A stretch of 64,000 nt of DNA from Nautilus pompilius (taxonomy: Eukaryota > Mollusca > Cephalopoda > Nautilida > Nautilidae). Shown here piece by piece: positions 1-10,022 of this stretch. The translations under genes were made by a program, and so were the position numbers. The stretch lies in the NCBI GenBank assembly GCA_018389105.1, contig JACATO010000308.1:1-64000 (forward strand), in the 5' to 3' direction. Below the pieces are notes generated by a model that did no database searches, had not been told where the DNA came from, and worked only from the letters and a program-made list of their open reading frames with translations. The number at the start of each line of letters is the position of its first letter. Position 1 is the stretch's first letter.

Positions 1-1990
1 GCGCCAATCCTACATTAAATTCATTCTTAAACACTAAACTTTATATCATTATTCTTTTTTTAAAATTTTACTTTCCCATCTTTCCTATCAACACTATTCC
101 TTAACTTCACCCCTGCTCCAATCCTACATTAAATTCATTCTTAAACAGTGAACTTTACATTATTATCTTTTTTTGAATTTTCTTTCCCACTATTCCTATC
201 AACACTATTCCTTAACTTCACCCCTGCTCCAATCCTACATTAAATTCATTCTTAGACACTGAACTTTATATTATTATCCTTTTTTTAAAATTTTCTTTCC
301 CACCATTCCTATCAACACTATTCCTTAACTTCTCCCCTGCTCCAATCCTACATTAAATTCATTCTTAAACACTGAACTTTATATTATCATCCTTTTTTTA
401 AATTTTTCTTTCCCACCATTCCTATCAACACTATTCCTTAACTTCTTCCCTGCTCCAATCCTACATTAAATTCATTCTTAAACACTAAACTTTATATTAT
501 TAACTTTTTTTTGGAATTTTTCTTTCCCACCATTCCTACCAACACTATTCCTTAACTTTACCCCTGTTCCTATCCTACATTAAATTCATTCTTAAACACT
601 GAACTTTATATTATTATCCTTTTTTAATTTTTCTTTCCCACTATTCCTATCAACACTATTCTTAACTTCCACCCCTGCTCCTATCCTACATTAAATTCAT
701 TCTTAAACACTGAACTTTATATTATATTATTATCCTTTTTTAAAAATTTTTTTTCTTTCCCACCATTCCTATCAACACTATTCCTTAACTTTTTCCCTGC
801 TCCAATCCTACATTAATTATTCTTAAACACTAAATTTATATGATTATCCTTTTTTTTTTGGAGTTTTTCTTTCCCACTATTCCTATCAACACTATTCCGT
901 AACTTCACCCCTGTTCCTATCCTACATTAAATTCATTCTTAAACACTGAACTTTATATTATTATCCTTTTTTTTAAAAAAAATTTTTTCCTTCCCACCAT
1001 TCCTATCAACACTATTCCTTAATTTCTCCACTGCTCCAATCCTACATCAAATTCATTCTTAAACACTAAACTTTATATCATTATTCTTTTTTTTAAAATT
1101 TTACTTTCCCATCTTTCCTATCAACACTATTCCTTAACTTCACCCCTGCTCCAATCCTACATTAAATTCATTCTTAAACAGTGAACTTTACATTATTATC
1201 TTTTTTTTTGAATTTTTCTTTCCCACTATTCCTATCAACACTATTCCTTAACTTCACCCCTGCTCCAATCCTACATTAAATTCATTCTTAAACAGTGAAC
1301 TTTACATTATTATCTTTTTTTGAATTTTCTTTCCCACTATTCCTATCAACACTATTCCTTAACTTCACCCCTGCTCCTATCCTACATTAAATTCATTCTT
1401 AAACACTGAACTTTATATTTATATTATTATCCTTTTTTAAAAAATTTTTTTCTTTCCCACCATTCCTATCAACACTATTCATTAACTTTTTCCCTGCTCC
1501 AATCCTACATTAAATTCATTCTTAAACACTAAACTTTATATGATTATCCTTTTTTTTGGAGTTTTTCTTTCCCACTATTCCTATCAACACTATTCCTTAA
1601 CTTCACCCCTGTTCCTATCCTACATTAAATTCATTCTTAAACACTGAACTTTATATTATTATCCTTTTTTTTAAAAAAATTTTTCCTTCCCACCATTCCT
1701 ATCAACACTATTCCTTAATTTCTCCACTGCTCCAATCCTACATCAAATACATTCTTAAACACTAAACTTTATATCATTATTCTTTTTTAAATTTTACTTT
1801 CCCATCTTTCCTATCAACACTATTCCTTAACTTCACCCCTGCTCCAATCCTACATTAAATTCATTCTTAAACAGTGAACTTTACATTATTATCTTTTTTT
1901 GAATTTTCTTTCCCACTATTCCTATCAACACTATTCCTTAACTCCACCCCTGCCCCAATCCTACACTAAAATTCATTCTTAAATACTGAA
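1..1990. repeat. ~115-bp satellite array
   Basis: About 18 head-to-tail monomers of 111-123 bp, recognised by the anchor ATCCTACATTAAATTCATTC near 6, 121, 232, 345, 458, 572, 683, 805, 919, 1039, 1154, 1268, 1379, 1502, 1617, 1735, 1847 and 1958. Each unit also carries CCTATCAACACTATTCC and a variable T-rich tract with most of the length variation. The window starts inside the array. There is no credible reading frame; this is non-coding satellite DNA in a subtelomeric setting. Confidence 0.95.
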
Positions 1991-2007
1991 CTTTATATAC
2001 ACTTTTC

Positions 2008-2014
2008 ATTATTA

Positions 2015-2069
<55 letters not shown>

Positions 2070-2088
2070 TATATTATTATCATTATTA
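2008..2088. repeat. (ATT)n microsatellite
   Basis: Near-perfect ATT/TTA trinucleotide run at the proximal edge of the 115-bp satellite, with small interruptions near both ends. Confidence 0.95.
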
Positions 2089-2089
2089 T

Positions 2090-3152
2090 TCAATCCAACT
2101 GTTCCTTCAACCTACAACTGCTTAATTTCTACCATAACCATCATATATCTCCCTTCTCCCTCTTATTTTATATTACTTATTTTTTAACTTACTATTCACT
2201 CTTTTTTACATAACTTAATTTTTTTAATTTATTTCATCTTATTTTTATTTAATTTACTCTAATTCATTGCATTTCATCTATCGCACTTATCTCCCCTGAC
2301 GCTTACCTCCCCTTGACCGTCCTTCGTTACAGACCAACTCTCTCCTCGGGAGCGCCTACGCACATTCGACCTCAATTCTCCTCTTCTCCTTCTCCCCTCT
2401 CTTCCCCTTCCCCCCCCTTTCCCTTGTTTCCCTTCCCTTTCCTATCCCCTACTTCCACCCATTCCCCGGAAAATAAACATCCCCACCATTCATCCAAAAT
2501 AACCAAACATCCCAAATCATCGACCACCCACCCACTCGGAAACAGAAAGCTCCCCCAATAAACAAAAGTCCCCCGTCCCCTACCACTATCCCAAAAAAAA
2601 ACAAACACCCCCCTTCCCTGTAAAACAAAGACCCCTTACACTTTACCCCCTCTCTCCCCTTGTTCTATTTAAGGCACAAAGGCCCCCCAACCGTTATTTT
2701 AAATGCAACGAATGAACCACCTTTTTAGTCCCGTCCCCCTATCATAGCCGACGTCCTCACCAACATTACGACTATAAAACCCCCCCCTCCCCCACATCCT
2801 TACCCTCAGTCTCTCGTAACCTAGGACCATCCGCACGCGTTCTCAGGAAGTAGTACCTTTCTCCTTTTCCCTTCCTTTTTATTCCCCCAATCTCCTTTCC
2901 TCGATCCTTATTTATTAAAGCTTTTAATTTTTCATCTTTTCACGTTAAACAAATTCTTTTTCTATTCTTATTTACTCATTTATGCTTCTAATTCTTCATC
3001 TTCTCACGCACGCTAAACATTCCCCTTTTTTAAATCGGTTAGGTGCCTCCCGCTTCTTCCTTTAATATCCACCGGACCACCTGTTCCGCTTTCACCAGCC
3101 GAGAAAGTAGACCCCTTTCTTTTTGGAACAACCTTGTCCACTTCCATACACT
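2090..3152. other. Gene-free pyrimidine-rich stretch
   Basis: The plus strand is dominated by C and T and contains very few G residues over several hundred bases. Open frames here (for example around 2313-2561) give low-complexity Pro/Ser/Phe proteins caused by the composition. I see no gene. The strand asymmetry resembles the C-rich strand of subtelomeric or degenerate telomeric DNA, which is an inference. Confidence 0.7.
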
Positions 3153-3402
3153 TTACCCTAACCCTAACCCTAACCCTAACCCTAACCCTACCCTAACCCT
3201 AACCCTAACCCTAACCCTGACTAACCCTAACCCTGACTAACCCTAACCCTAACCCTAACCCTAACCCTAACCCGACTAACCCTAAACCCTGACTAACCCT
3301 AACCCTAACCCTAACCCTAACCCTAACCCTAACCCTGACTAACCCTAACCCTAACCCTAACCCTAACCCTAACCCTAACCCTAACCCTAACCCTAACCCT
3401 TA
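3153..3402 (+). repeat. Telomeric (CCCTAA)n array
   Basis: About 250 bp of CCCTAA hexamers, i.e. TTAGGG on the other strand. It is interrupted by a recurring CCCTGACTAA variant around 3218-3300 and 3333. The C-rich strand runs 5' to 3' from the left, the orientation expected of a left chromosome end, but about 3.1 kb of other sequence lies outside it. It is therefore an internal array, or the end of an assembly carrying extra distal repeat. It passes directly into the next satellite, whose monomers open with CCCTTAGCCTAACTGG. Confidence 0.95.
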
Positions 3403-6400
3403 GCCTAACTGGCTAACAATGCACAGTATTAACGCACTAATGCCCTCTTCTCCCCGGTTAGTTAGGGTCGGTCGGAGAACGTTAATACAGTGCATTGTTA
3501 GTGAGGAAATAACTCATTATCATACAATTTTATTACTGCAGAATATGTAAAAATATACCAAAAAAACGTAAAAATTATAATGAGTTATGTCCCTTAGCCT
3601 AACTGGCTAACAATGCACAGTATTAACGCACTAATGCCCTCTTCTCCCCGGTTAGTTAGGGTCGGTCGGAGAACGTTAATACAGTGCATTGTTAGTGAGG
3701 AAATAACTCATTATCATACAATTTGATTACTGCAGAATATGTAAAAATATACCGAAAAAACGTAAAAATTATAATAGTTATGTCCCTTAGCCTAACTGGC
3801 TAACAATGCACAGTATTAACGCACTAATGCCCTCTTCTCCCCGGTTAGTTAGGGTCGGTCGGAGAACGTTAATACAGTGCATTGTTAGTGAGGAAATAAC
3901 TCATTATCATACAATTTTATTACTGCAGAATATGTAAAAATATACCAAAAAAACGTAAAAATTATAATGAGTTATGTCCCTTAGCCTAACTGGCTAACAA
4001 TGCACAGTATTAACGCACTAATGCCCTCTTCTCCCCGGTTAGTTAGGGTTGGAGGACGTTAATACTGTGCATTGTTAGTGACATTCACGAATAAGGGAAA
4101 TAACTCATTATCATACAATTTTATTACTGCAGAATATGTAAAAATATACCAAAAAAACGTAAAAATTATAATGAGTTATGTCCCTTAGCCTAACTGGCTA
4201 ACAATGCACAGTATTAACGCATTAATGCCCTCTTCTCCCCGGTTAGTTAGGGTCGGTCGGAGGACGTTAATACAGTGCATTGTTAGTGAGGAAATAACTC
4301 ATTATCATACAATTTTATTACTGCAGAATATGTAAAAATATACCAAAAAACGTAAAAATTATAATGAGTTATGTCCTTTAGCCTAACTGGCTAACAATGC
4401 ACAGTATTAACGCATTAATGCCCTCTTCTCCCCGGTTAGTTAGGGTTGGAGGACGTTAATACTGTGCATTGTTAGTGACATTCACGAATAAGGGAAATAA
4501 CTCATTATCATACAATTTTATTACTGCAGAATATGTAAAAATATACCAAAAAAACGTAAAAATTATAATGAGTTATGTCCCTTAGCCTAACTGGCTAACA
4601 ATGCACAGTATTAACGCATTAATGCCCTCTTCTCCCCGGTTAGTTAGGGTTGGAGGACGTTAATACAGTGCATTGTTAGTGAGGAAATAACTCATTATCA
4701 TACAATTTTATTACTGCAGAATATGTAAAAATATACCAAAAAAACGTAAAAATTATAATGAGTTATGTCCCTTAGCCTAACTGGCTAACAATGCACAGTA
4801 TTAACGCACTAATGCCCTCTTCTCCCCGGTTAGTTAGGGTCGGTCGGAGAACGTTAATACAGTGCATTGTTAGTGAGGAAATAACTCATTATCATACAAT
4901 TTTATTACTGCAGAATATGTAAAAATATACCAAAAAAACGTAAAAATTATAATGAGTTATGTCCCTTAGCCTAACTGGCTAACAATGCACAGTATTAACG
5001 CACTAATGCCCTCTTCTCCCCGGTTAGTTAGGGTTCGGTCGGAGAACGTTAATACAGTGCATTGTTAGTGAGAAATAACTCATTATCATACAATTTTATT
5101 ACTGCAGAATATGTAAAAATATACCAAAAAAACGTAAAAATTATAATGAGTTATGTCGTCCCTTAGCCTAACTGGCTAACAATGCACAGTATTAACGCAT
5201 TAATGCCCTCTTCTCCCCGGTTAGTTAGGGTTGGAGGACGTTAATACTGTGCATTGTTAGTGACATTCACGAATAAGGGAAATAACTCATTATCATACAA
5301 TTTTATTACTGCAGAATATGTAAAAATATACCAAAAAAACGTAAAAATTATAATGAGTTATGTTCCTTAGCCTAACTGGCTAACAATGCACAGTATTAAC
5401 GCACTAATGCCCTCTTCTCCCCGGTTAGTTAGGGTCGGTCGGAGAACGTTAATACAGTGCATTGTTAGTGAGGAAATAACTCATTATCATACAATTTTAT
5501 TACTGCAGAATATGTAAAAATATACCAAAAAAACGTAAAAATTATAATGAGTTATGTCCCTTAGCCTAACTGGCTAACAATGCACAGTATTAACGCACTA
5601 ATGCCCTCTTCTCCCCGGTTAGTTAGGGTTGGAGAACGTTAATACAGTGCATTGTTAGTGAGGAAATAACTCATTATCATACAATTTTATTACTGCAGAA
5701 TATGTAAAAATATACCAAAAAAACGTAAAAATTATAATGAGTTATGTCCCTTAGCCTAACTGGCTAACAATGCACAGTATTAACGCACTAATGCCCTCTT
5801 CTCCCCGGTTAGTTAGGGTCGGTCGGAGAACGTTAATACAGTGCATTGTTAGTGAGGAAATAACTCATTATCATACAATTTGATTACTGCAGAATATGTA
5901 AAAATATACCAAAAAAACGTAAAAATTATAATGAGTTATGTCCCTTAGCCTAACTGGCTAACAATGCACAGTATTAACGCACTAATGCCCTCTTCTCCCC
6001 GGTTAGTTAGGGTCGGTCGGAGAACGTTAATACAGTGCATTGTTAGTGAGGAAATAACTCATTATCATACAATTTTATTACTGCAGAATATGTAAAAATA
6101 TACCAAAAAAACGTAAAAATTATAATGAGTTATGTCCCTTAGCCTAACTGGCTAACAATGCACAGTATTAACGCACTAATGCCCTCTTCTCCCCGGTTAG
6201 TTAGGGTCGGTCGGAGAACGTTAATACAGTGCATTGTTAGTGAGGAAATAACTCATTATCATACAATTTTATTACTGCAGAATATGTAAAAATATACCAA
6301 AAAAACGTAAAAATTATAATGAGTTATGTCCCTTAGCCTAACTGGCTAACAATGCACAGTATTAACGCATTAATGCCCTCTTCTCCCCGGTTAGTTAGGG

Positions 6401-7151
6401 TCGGTCGGAGGACGTTAATACAGTGCATTGTTAGTGAGGAAATAACTCATTATCATACAATTTTATTACTGCAGAATATGTAAAAATATACCAAAAAAAC
6501 GTAAAAATTATAATGAGTTATGTCCCTTAGCCTAACTGGCTAACAATGCACAGTATTAACGCACTAATGCCCTCTTCTCCCCGGTTAGTTAGGGTCGGTC
6601 GGAGAACGTTAATACAGTGCATTGTTAGTGAGGAAATAACTCATTATCATACAATTTTATTACTGCAGAATATGTAAAAATATACCAAAAAAACGTAAAA
6701 ATTATAATGAGTTATGTCCCTTAGCCTAACTGGCTAACAATGCACAGTATTAACGCATTAATGCCCTCTTCTCCCCGGTTAGTTAGGGTCGGTCGGAGAA
6801 CGTTAATACAGTGTATTGTTAGTGAGGAAATAACTCATTATCATACAATTTGATTACTGCAGAATATGTAAAAAAATACCAAAAAAACGTAAAATTTTTT
6901 ATTATAATGAGTTATGTCCCTTAGCCTAACTGGCTAACAATGCACAGTAGTAACCCATTAATGCCCTCTTCTCCCCGGTTAGTTAGGGTTGGAGGACGTT
7001 AATACTGTGCATTGTTAGTGACATTCACGAATAAGGGAAATAACTCATTATCATACAATTTTATTACTGCAGAATATGTCCAAAAAAAACGTAAAAATTA
7101 TAATGAGTTATGTCCCTTAGCATAACTGGCTAACAATGCACAGTATTAACA
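3401..7151 (+). repeat. 193/204-bp satellite array
   Basis: Nineteen full monomers plus a ~34-bp partial one, each starting TAGCCTAACTGGCTAAC, at 3401, 3595, 3788, 3982, 4186, 4379, 4583, 4773, 4967, 5164, 5368, 5562, 5752, 5946, 6140, 6334, 6528, 6722, 6922 and 7118. Common (A) monomers are ~190-197 bp. Longer (B) monomers (~204 bp; ~196 bp for the last) at 3982, 4379, 5164 and 6922 carry an extra CATTCACGAATAAGG block. Each unit holds two inverted-repeat pairs and a telomere-like GGTTAGTTAGGGT. Monomers are nearly identical, which indicates recent homogenisation. No coding potential was seen. Confidence 0.97.
4391..4576. repeat. Paired inverted repeats within one satellite monomer
   Basis: Representative B monomer. 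Arm 4391-4412 is a perfect 22-bp reverse complement of 4454-4475, with a 41-bp spacer. Arm 4497-4508 (ATAACTCATTAT) is a perfect 12-bp reverse complement of 4565-4576, with a 56-bp spacer. A monomers have the same arms with one mismatch in the first pair (ATACAG in place of ATACTG). Confidence 0.92.
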
Positions 7152-7932
7152 CCAGCGACCTATGCCATCAACTAAAGCCAACCACTTTGTTTTTTGGTGA
7201 TTATTTTTGGAAGGTTTGCTTATTTTAGCAAAAGGCAGTTTGATGTGTTTTAATCTATATTGTATGACCATTTTTTCTGAAAATTTTTTTTTTGTACAGG
7301 CAAAGTTTGGCTACATTACATTTTCATCATGCAGTATTTAATGACGTAGAAATGCTTAGTTGACATTCTAGCTATTCTCTTCCTCATCTGACTCCTTCCA
7401 TTTAATTTTTTTTCTAATTTTTTTTCATTAGACTTGCCATGAAAAAAGGTCGAGAAAGCTACGAGGGGTTTTATTGTGAAATTCCTCAGGATTTTTAAAC
7501 CTGTATTAAATATATTATTTTTAATGGTAAAACTAATAATCACAGCAAGTGATGCACTTGTTATTGTTTTTTTTACTTTCTCTAATAATTATTTCCATAA
7601 ATAAAAAGATTTTGCTCATTTGTTAAAGATAATGTTAATTAATGGAATTTATTTCCCATAGCAAAGGTATCTGACTTAACAGATAAGAATTATAGTAATC
7701 TATAATATTTTAAGAACATATATTTTTATGCATTAAAGGCATTACTCTTATATCTTGGTTGGTATCAGCTGCATTTGATTTAAACCAATATTTCCCAAAT
7801 TTTTTGGACTTTTGTCAACGTTTTTAAACTCCTAATACCAAGGTGTGACATGATGTAATTGGGGTCTGCCAAATTTTCATATACATTATGTATATATACC
7901 ATGGTTGATTCAAGGGTCAGTGAGTTTACCAA
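7152..7932. other. Gene-free AT-rich stretch
   Basis: Unique-looking AT-rich sequence after the satellite ends abruptly within a monomer. It has T-rich runs and no recognisable gene. The short minus-strand open frame near 7316-7543 is lysine-rich low complexity and is not supported. Confidence 0.6.
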
Positions 7933-8272
7933 TCACAGTCTATACAAGCACTAGAATTTAAAATTAGGATTTTTTACAGAAAGATGAATAGTTTTGAAGA
8001 ATTTTTCTAGTAATGACTGAGTTGGAGATGATTCAATGTATCCATTTATCTTCATTCTATTTTATTTATTTATTTTAAACCAGTCTCATTTCTCTGGCTT
8101 TTTGGTCTCATAATTCAACAAATATTATATCATAATGTACTACTGGTTTAAAATGAAGATGTTTTATTTCTAAACATTGTTTGAAGATGTATATGTGAAA
8201 CAAATATTTGTTAGTATGTAGATGTAGAGCTAGCACCTGCATTAAGAATTATATTTATTTATTTTTTAATGC
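7933..8272. repeat. Duplicated block, copy 1 (copy 2 at 33259-33599)
   Basis: About 340 bp matching 33259-33599 with scattered substitutions and small indels; both begin ATCACAGTCTATACAAGCAC. The similarity stops abruptly after ATTTATTTATTTTTTAA in both copies. At 33 kb the next bases are a splice-acceptor CAG; here they are unrelated (TGCCTCCGATAGG). Confidence 0.92.
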
Positions 8273-8339
8273 CTCCGATAGGCCAAAAGTCAGTCTAGTC
8301 CTTAAGAGTGCTAGCGATCATGGAGAACGGACCGCTGAC

Positions 8340-8570
8340 CCCTGACCCGGGAGACTAACCCTAAGCCTTCACCCTTAACCCTAACCCCTGGACATAATAA
8401 TAAGATTTGCCACAATAGCTTTCCACCCCATCCATAATCAAATCTCCTTAGATATCTGTAAGTCTAGTTGAGCTGGAGGACACTCTAATCATGAATCATG
8501 TACATTGAAAGCAAACCTAACGCTAACCCTTAACCCTAACCATAACCCTAAACCTTAACCCTAACACCAC
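8340..8570 (+). repeat. Degenerate telomere-like motifs
   Basis: Two clusters, about 8354-8390 and 8518-8568, of imperfect CCCTAA units (CCCTTAACCCTAACCCC, CCATAACCCTAAACC). They have the same strand orientation as the 3.2-kb array. They are interpreted as eroded telomeric sequence. Confidence 0.75.
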
Positions 8571-8599
8571 CAGAACGTCTTGATCGAGAAAAGTTGAAA

Positions 8600-9010
8600 T
8601 CATAACATTACGCAAATTTCAGAATTCGAGGGCACCACTCCATTCCCCCCCCCCCGGACAGAGAATTTTTTTTCTCCGCGTGGGTGGGTCGCATCGAGTC
8701 CCCGTCGGTGTCGTTAGAACCGCCGTTGATTCCGCCACCGATTCATCGCGATTAACCCTTTTGTAACGATCGATCTCGCACGTGGGAAACGTTCCTGCGC
8801 GTTCGGAACTTCCGGCGGCTCCGACCCACCCCCGCTGCGGAAAGGTTCGCCATTCCTCGAGGGTGCGTCGGATCGACGCGGAGTGGACGCCGCCATCGAT
8901 TAACCCTGTGCTTTCGATCGGCCCCTCCCCCCGCTTACGATGCCGCTCGTAAACAAGGACCGGATACGAGATCGAACGAAACAAATTTTCGTGCAACGAC
9001 GAACGAACGA
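8600..9010. other. Isolated CpG-rich block
   Basis: About 400 bp unusually rich in GC and CpG compared with everything around it, containing a run of about 12 C near 8645. Two overlapping minus-strand open frames (8619-8996, 8714-8896) arise from the composition, and their products resemble nothing I know. It could be a CpG island, a fragment of ribosomal spacer or another GC-rich repeat. I could not match it to 18S, 5.8S or 28S rRNA by eye. Confidence 0.5.
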
Positions 9011-9221
9011 CACCACAACTTTCTCAAAAACATAAAAACCTGTCTCCCACTAACCTACCTACACTAACTACCACTATGGCATAACTTACCCTACTTGTAA
9101 CCCTACGACCCTAACACCCTAACCCCTATTCCCCAAACACTAACCATCTCCCAGCTATCGACTCCTACCTAAAGATCTATCTCCTACCACCCAACCACCA
9201 AGCACTGCGACTTCGTAGCAC
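9011..9221 (+). other. C/A-rich subtelomeric filler
   Basis: Almost G-free sequence with loose telomere-like words (CCCTACGACCCTAACACC near 9102-9125). There is no gene. Confidence 0.5.
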
Positions 9222-9224
9222 CTA

Positions 9225-9311
<87 letters not shown>

Positions 9312-9316
9312 TATTA
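9222..9316. repeat. (ATT)n microsatellite
   Basis: About 30 near-perfect ATT units, marking the proximal edge of the telomere-related region. Confidence 0.95.
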
Positions 9317-9393
9317 TGATTGTCTCGTTTTACAGCTATGCAATTTTCGTTGCCGCCGCCATCGTTTCGGTTCAGCAGAATCAGTCTCTATTC

Positions 9394-9401
9394 CCCTACA
9401 A
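9394..9401 (+). repeat. 8-bp target-site duplication, left
   Basis: CCCTACAA immediately outside the left terminal repeat; identical to 12231-12238. Confidence 0.95.
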
Positions 9402-9989
9402 CAGTGGTTCCCAACCAGGGGTCCATGGACCCCTTGGGGTCCATGGAAGAATTTCAAGGGGTCCATAGAGATTCTACTTATTTTTAAATTTATTATACTG
9501 GAATTAGAAGACATGCGGCTCAGAATAAAATTATTACTACTGTTCACAATCCTTAAAACTGAATGTTTAAATGTTAGAATTGCTCTACATTAGCTAACAG
9601 TATCAGCGGTGTCAAACTCACGGTCCATGTGACAAATTTGGCCCTTGGGATGGTCATGAGCGGCCCGCGAGATGACAGGAAGATTTATTGCCTCCTTAAA
9701 TGACGAGTGTCATGAATATACGTGATATATGAATGAGAGAGAGAGAAAATGAATAAATAACCTTTATTTTATTATGGCAATATTAAGAAAATAATATTAA
9801 GGCAATGTTAATTATTTTCTTTCTAATATGGCTAACAACAAGTGATAATATTTAGCAAAATCGTGAAATTAGTGAAATCGTGACTTATACTTTGCATGTT
9901 TAAGTGTCTGTGTGTATATGATACCTCTTTGGTTTGTTATTATTTTACTTGTATATTGTTGTTATATTAACCTGGTCGCACACATAGTC

Positions 9990-10012
9990 AGCTTTCTTTT
10001 TTCCACCCACAG
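9990..10012 (+). promoter_or_regulatory. Probable splice acceptor ahead of the hAT transposase
   Basis: A pyrimidine tract ending TTTTTTCCACCCACAG lies 10 bp before the ATG at 10023. It suggests a 5'-leader intron in the transposase transcript. It also argues against the longer frame opening at 9912, whose first 37 residues are hydrophobic and unlike a BED protein. Confidence 0.6.
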
Positions 10013-10022
10013 ATATTGCATA

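Noticed and set aside
2313..3240. Open frames with Pro/Ser/Phe-rich or Asn-Pro repeat products
   Set aside because: They are translations of pyrimidine-rich and telomeric repeats, with no domain or splice support.
3401..7151. Regular repeat array reminiscent of a CRISPR
   Set aside because: Monomers are ~193-204 bp and contiguous, with no unique spacers; this is a eukaryotic satellite.
8619..8996. Longest open frame of the CpG-rich block as a gene
   Set aside because: Two overlapping frames are open because stop codons are rare at high GC; the product has no recognisable motif.
8600..9010. rRNA gene fragment
   Set aside because: No conserved 18S, 5.8S or 28S core sequence was recognised; kept only as an unclassified GC-rich block.
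9912..10022. N-terminal extension of the hAT transposase
   Set aside because: It is hydrophobic and unlike the family, and a strong splice acceptor sits between it and the better ATG at 10023.
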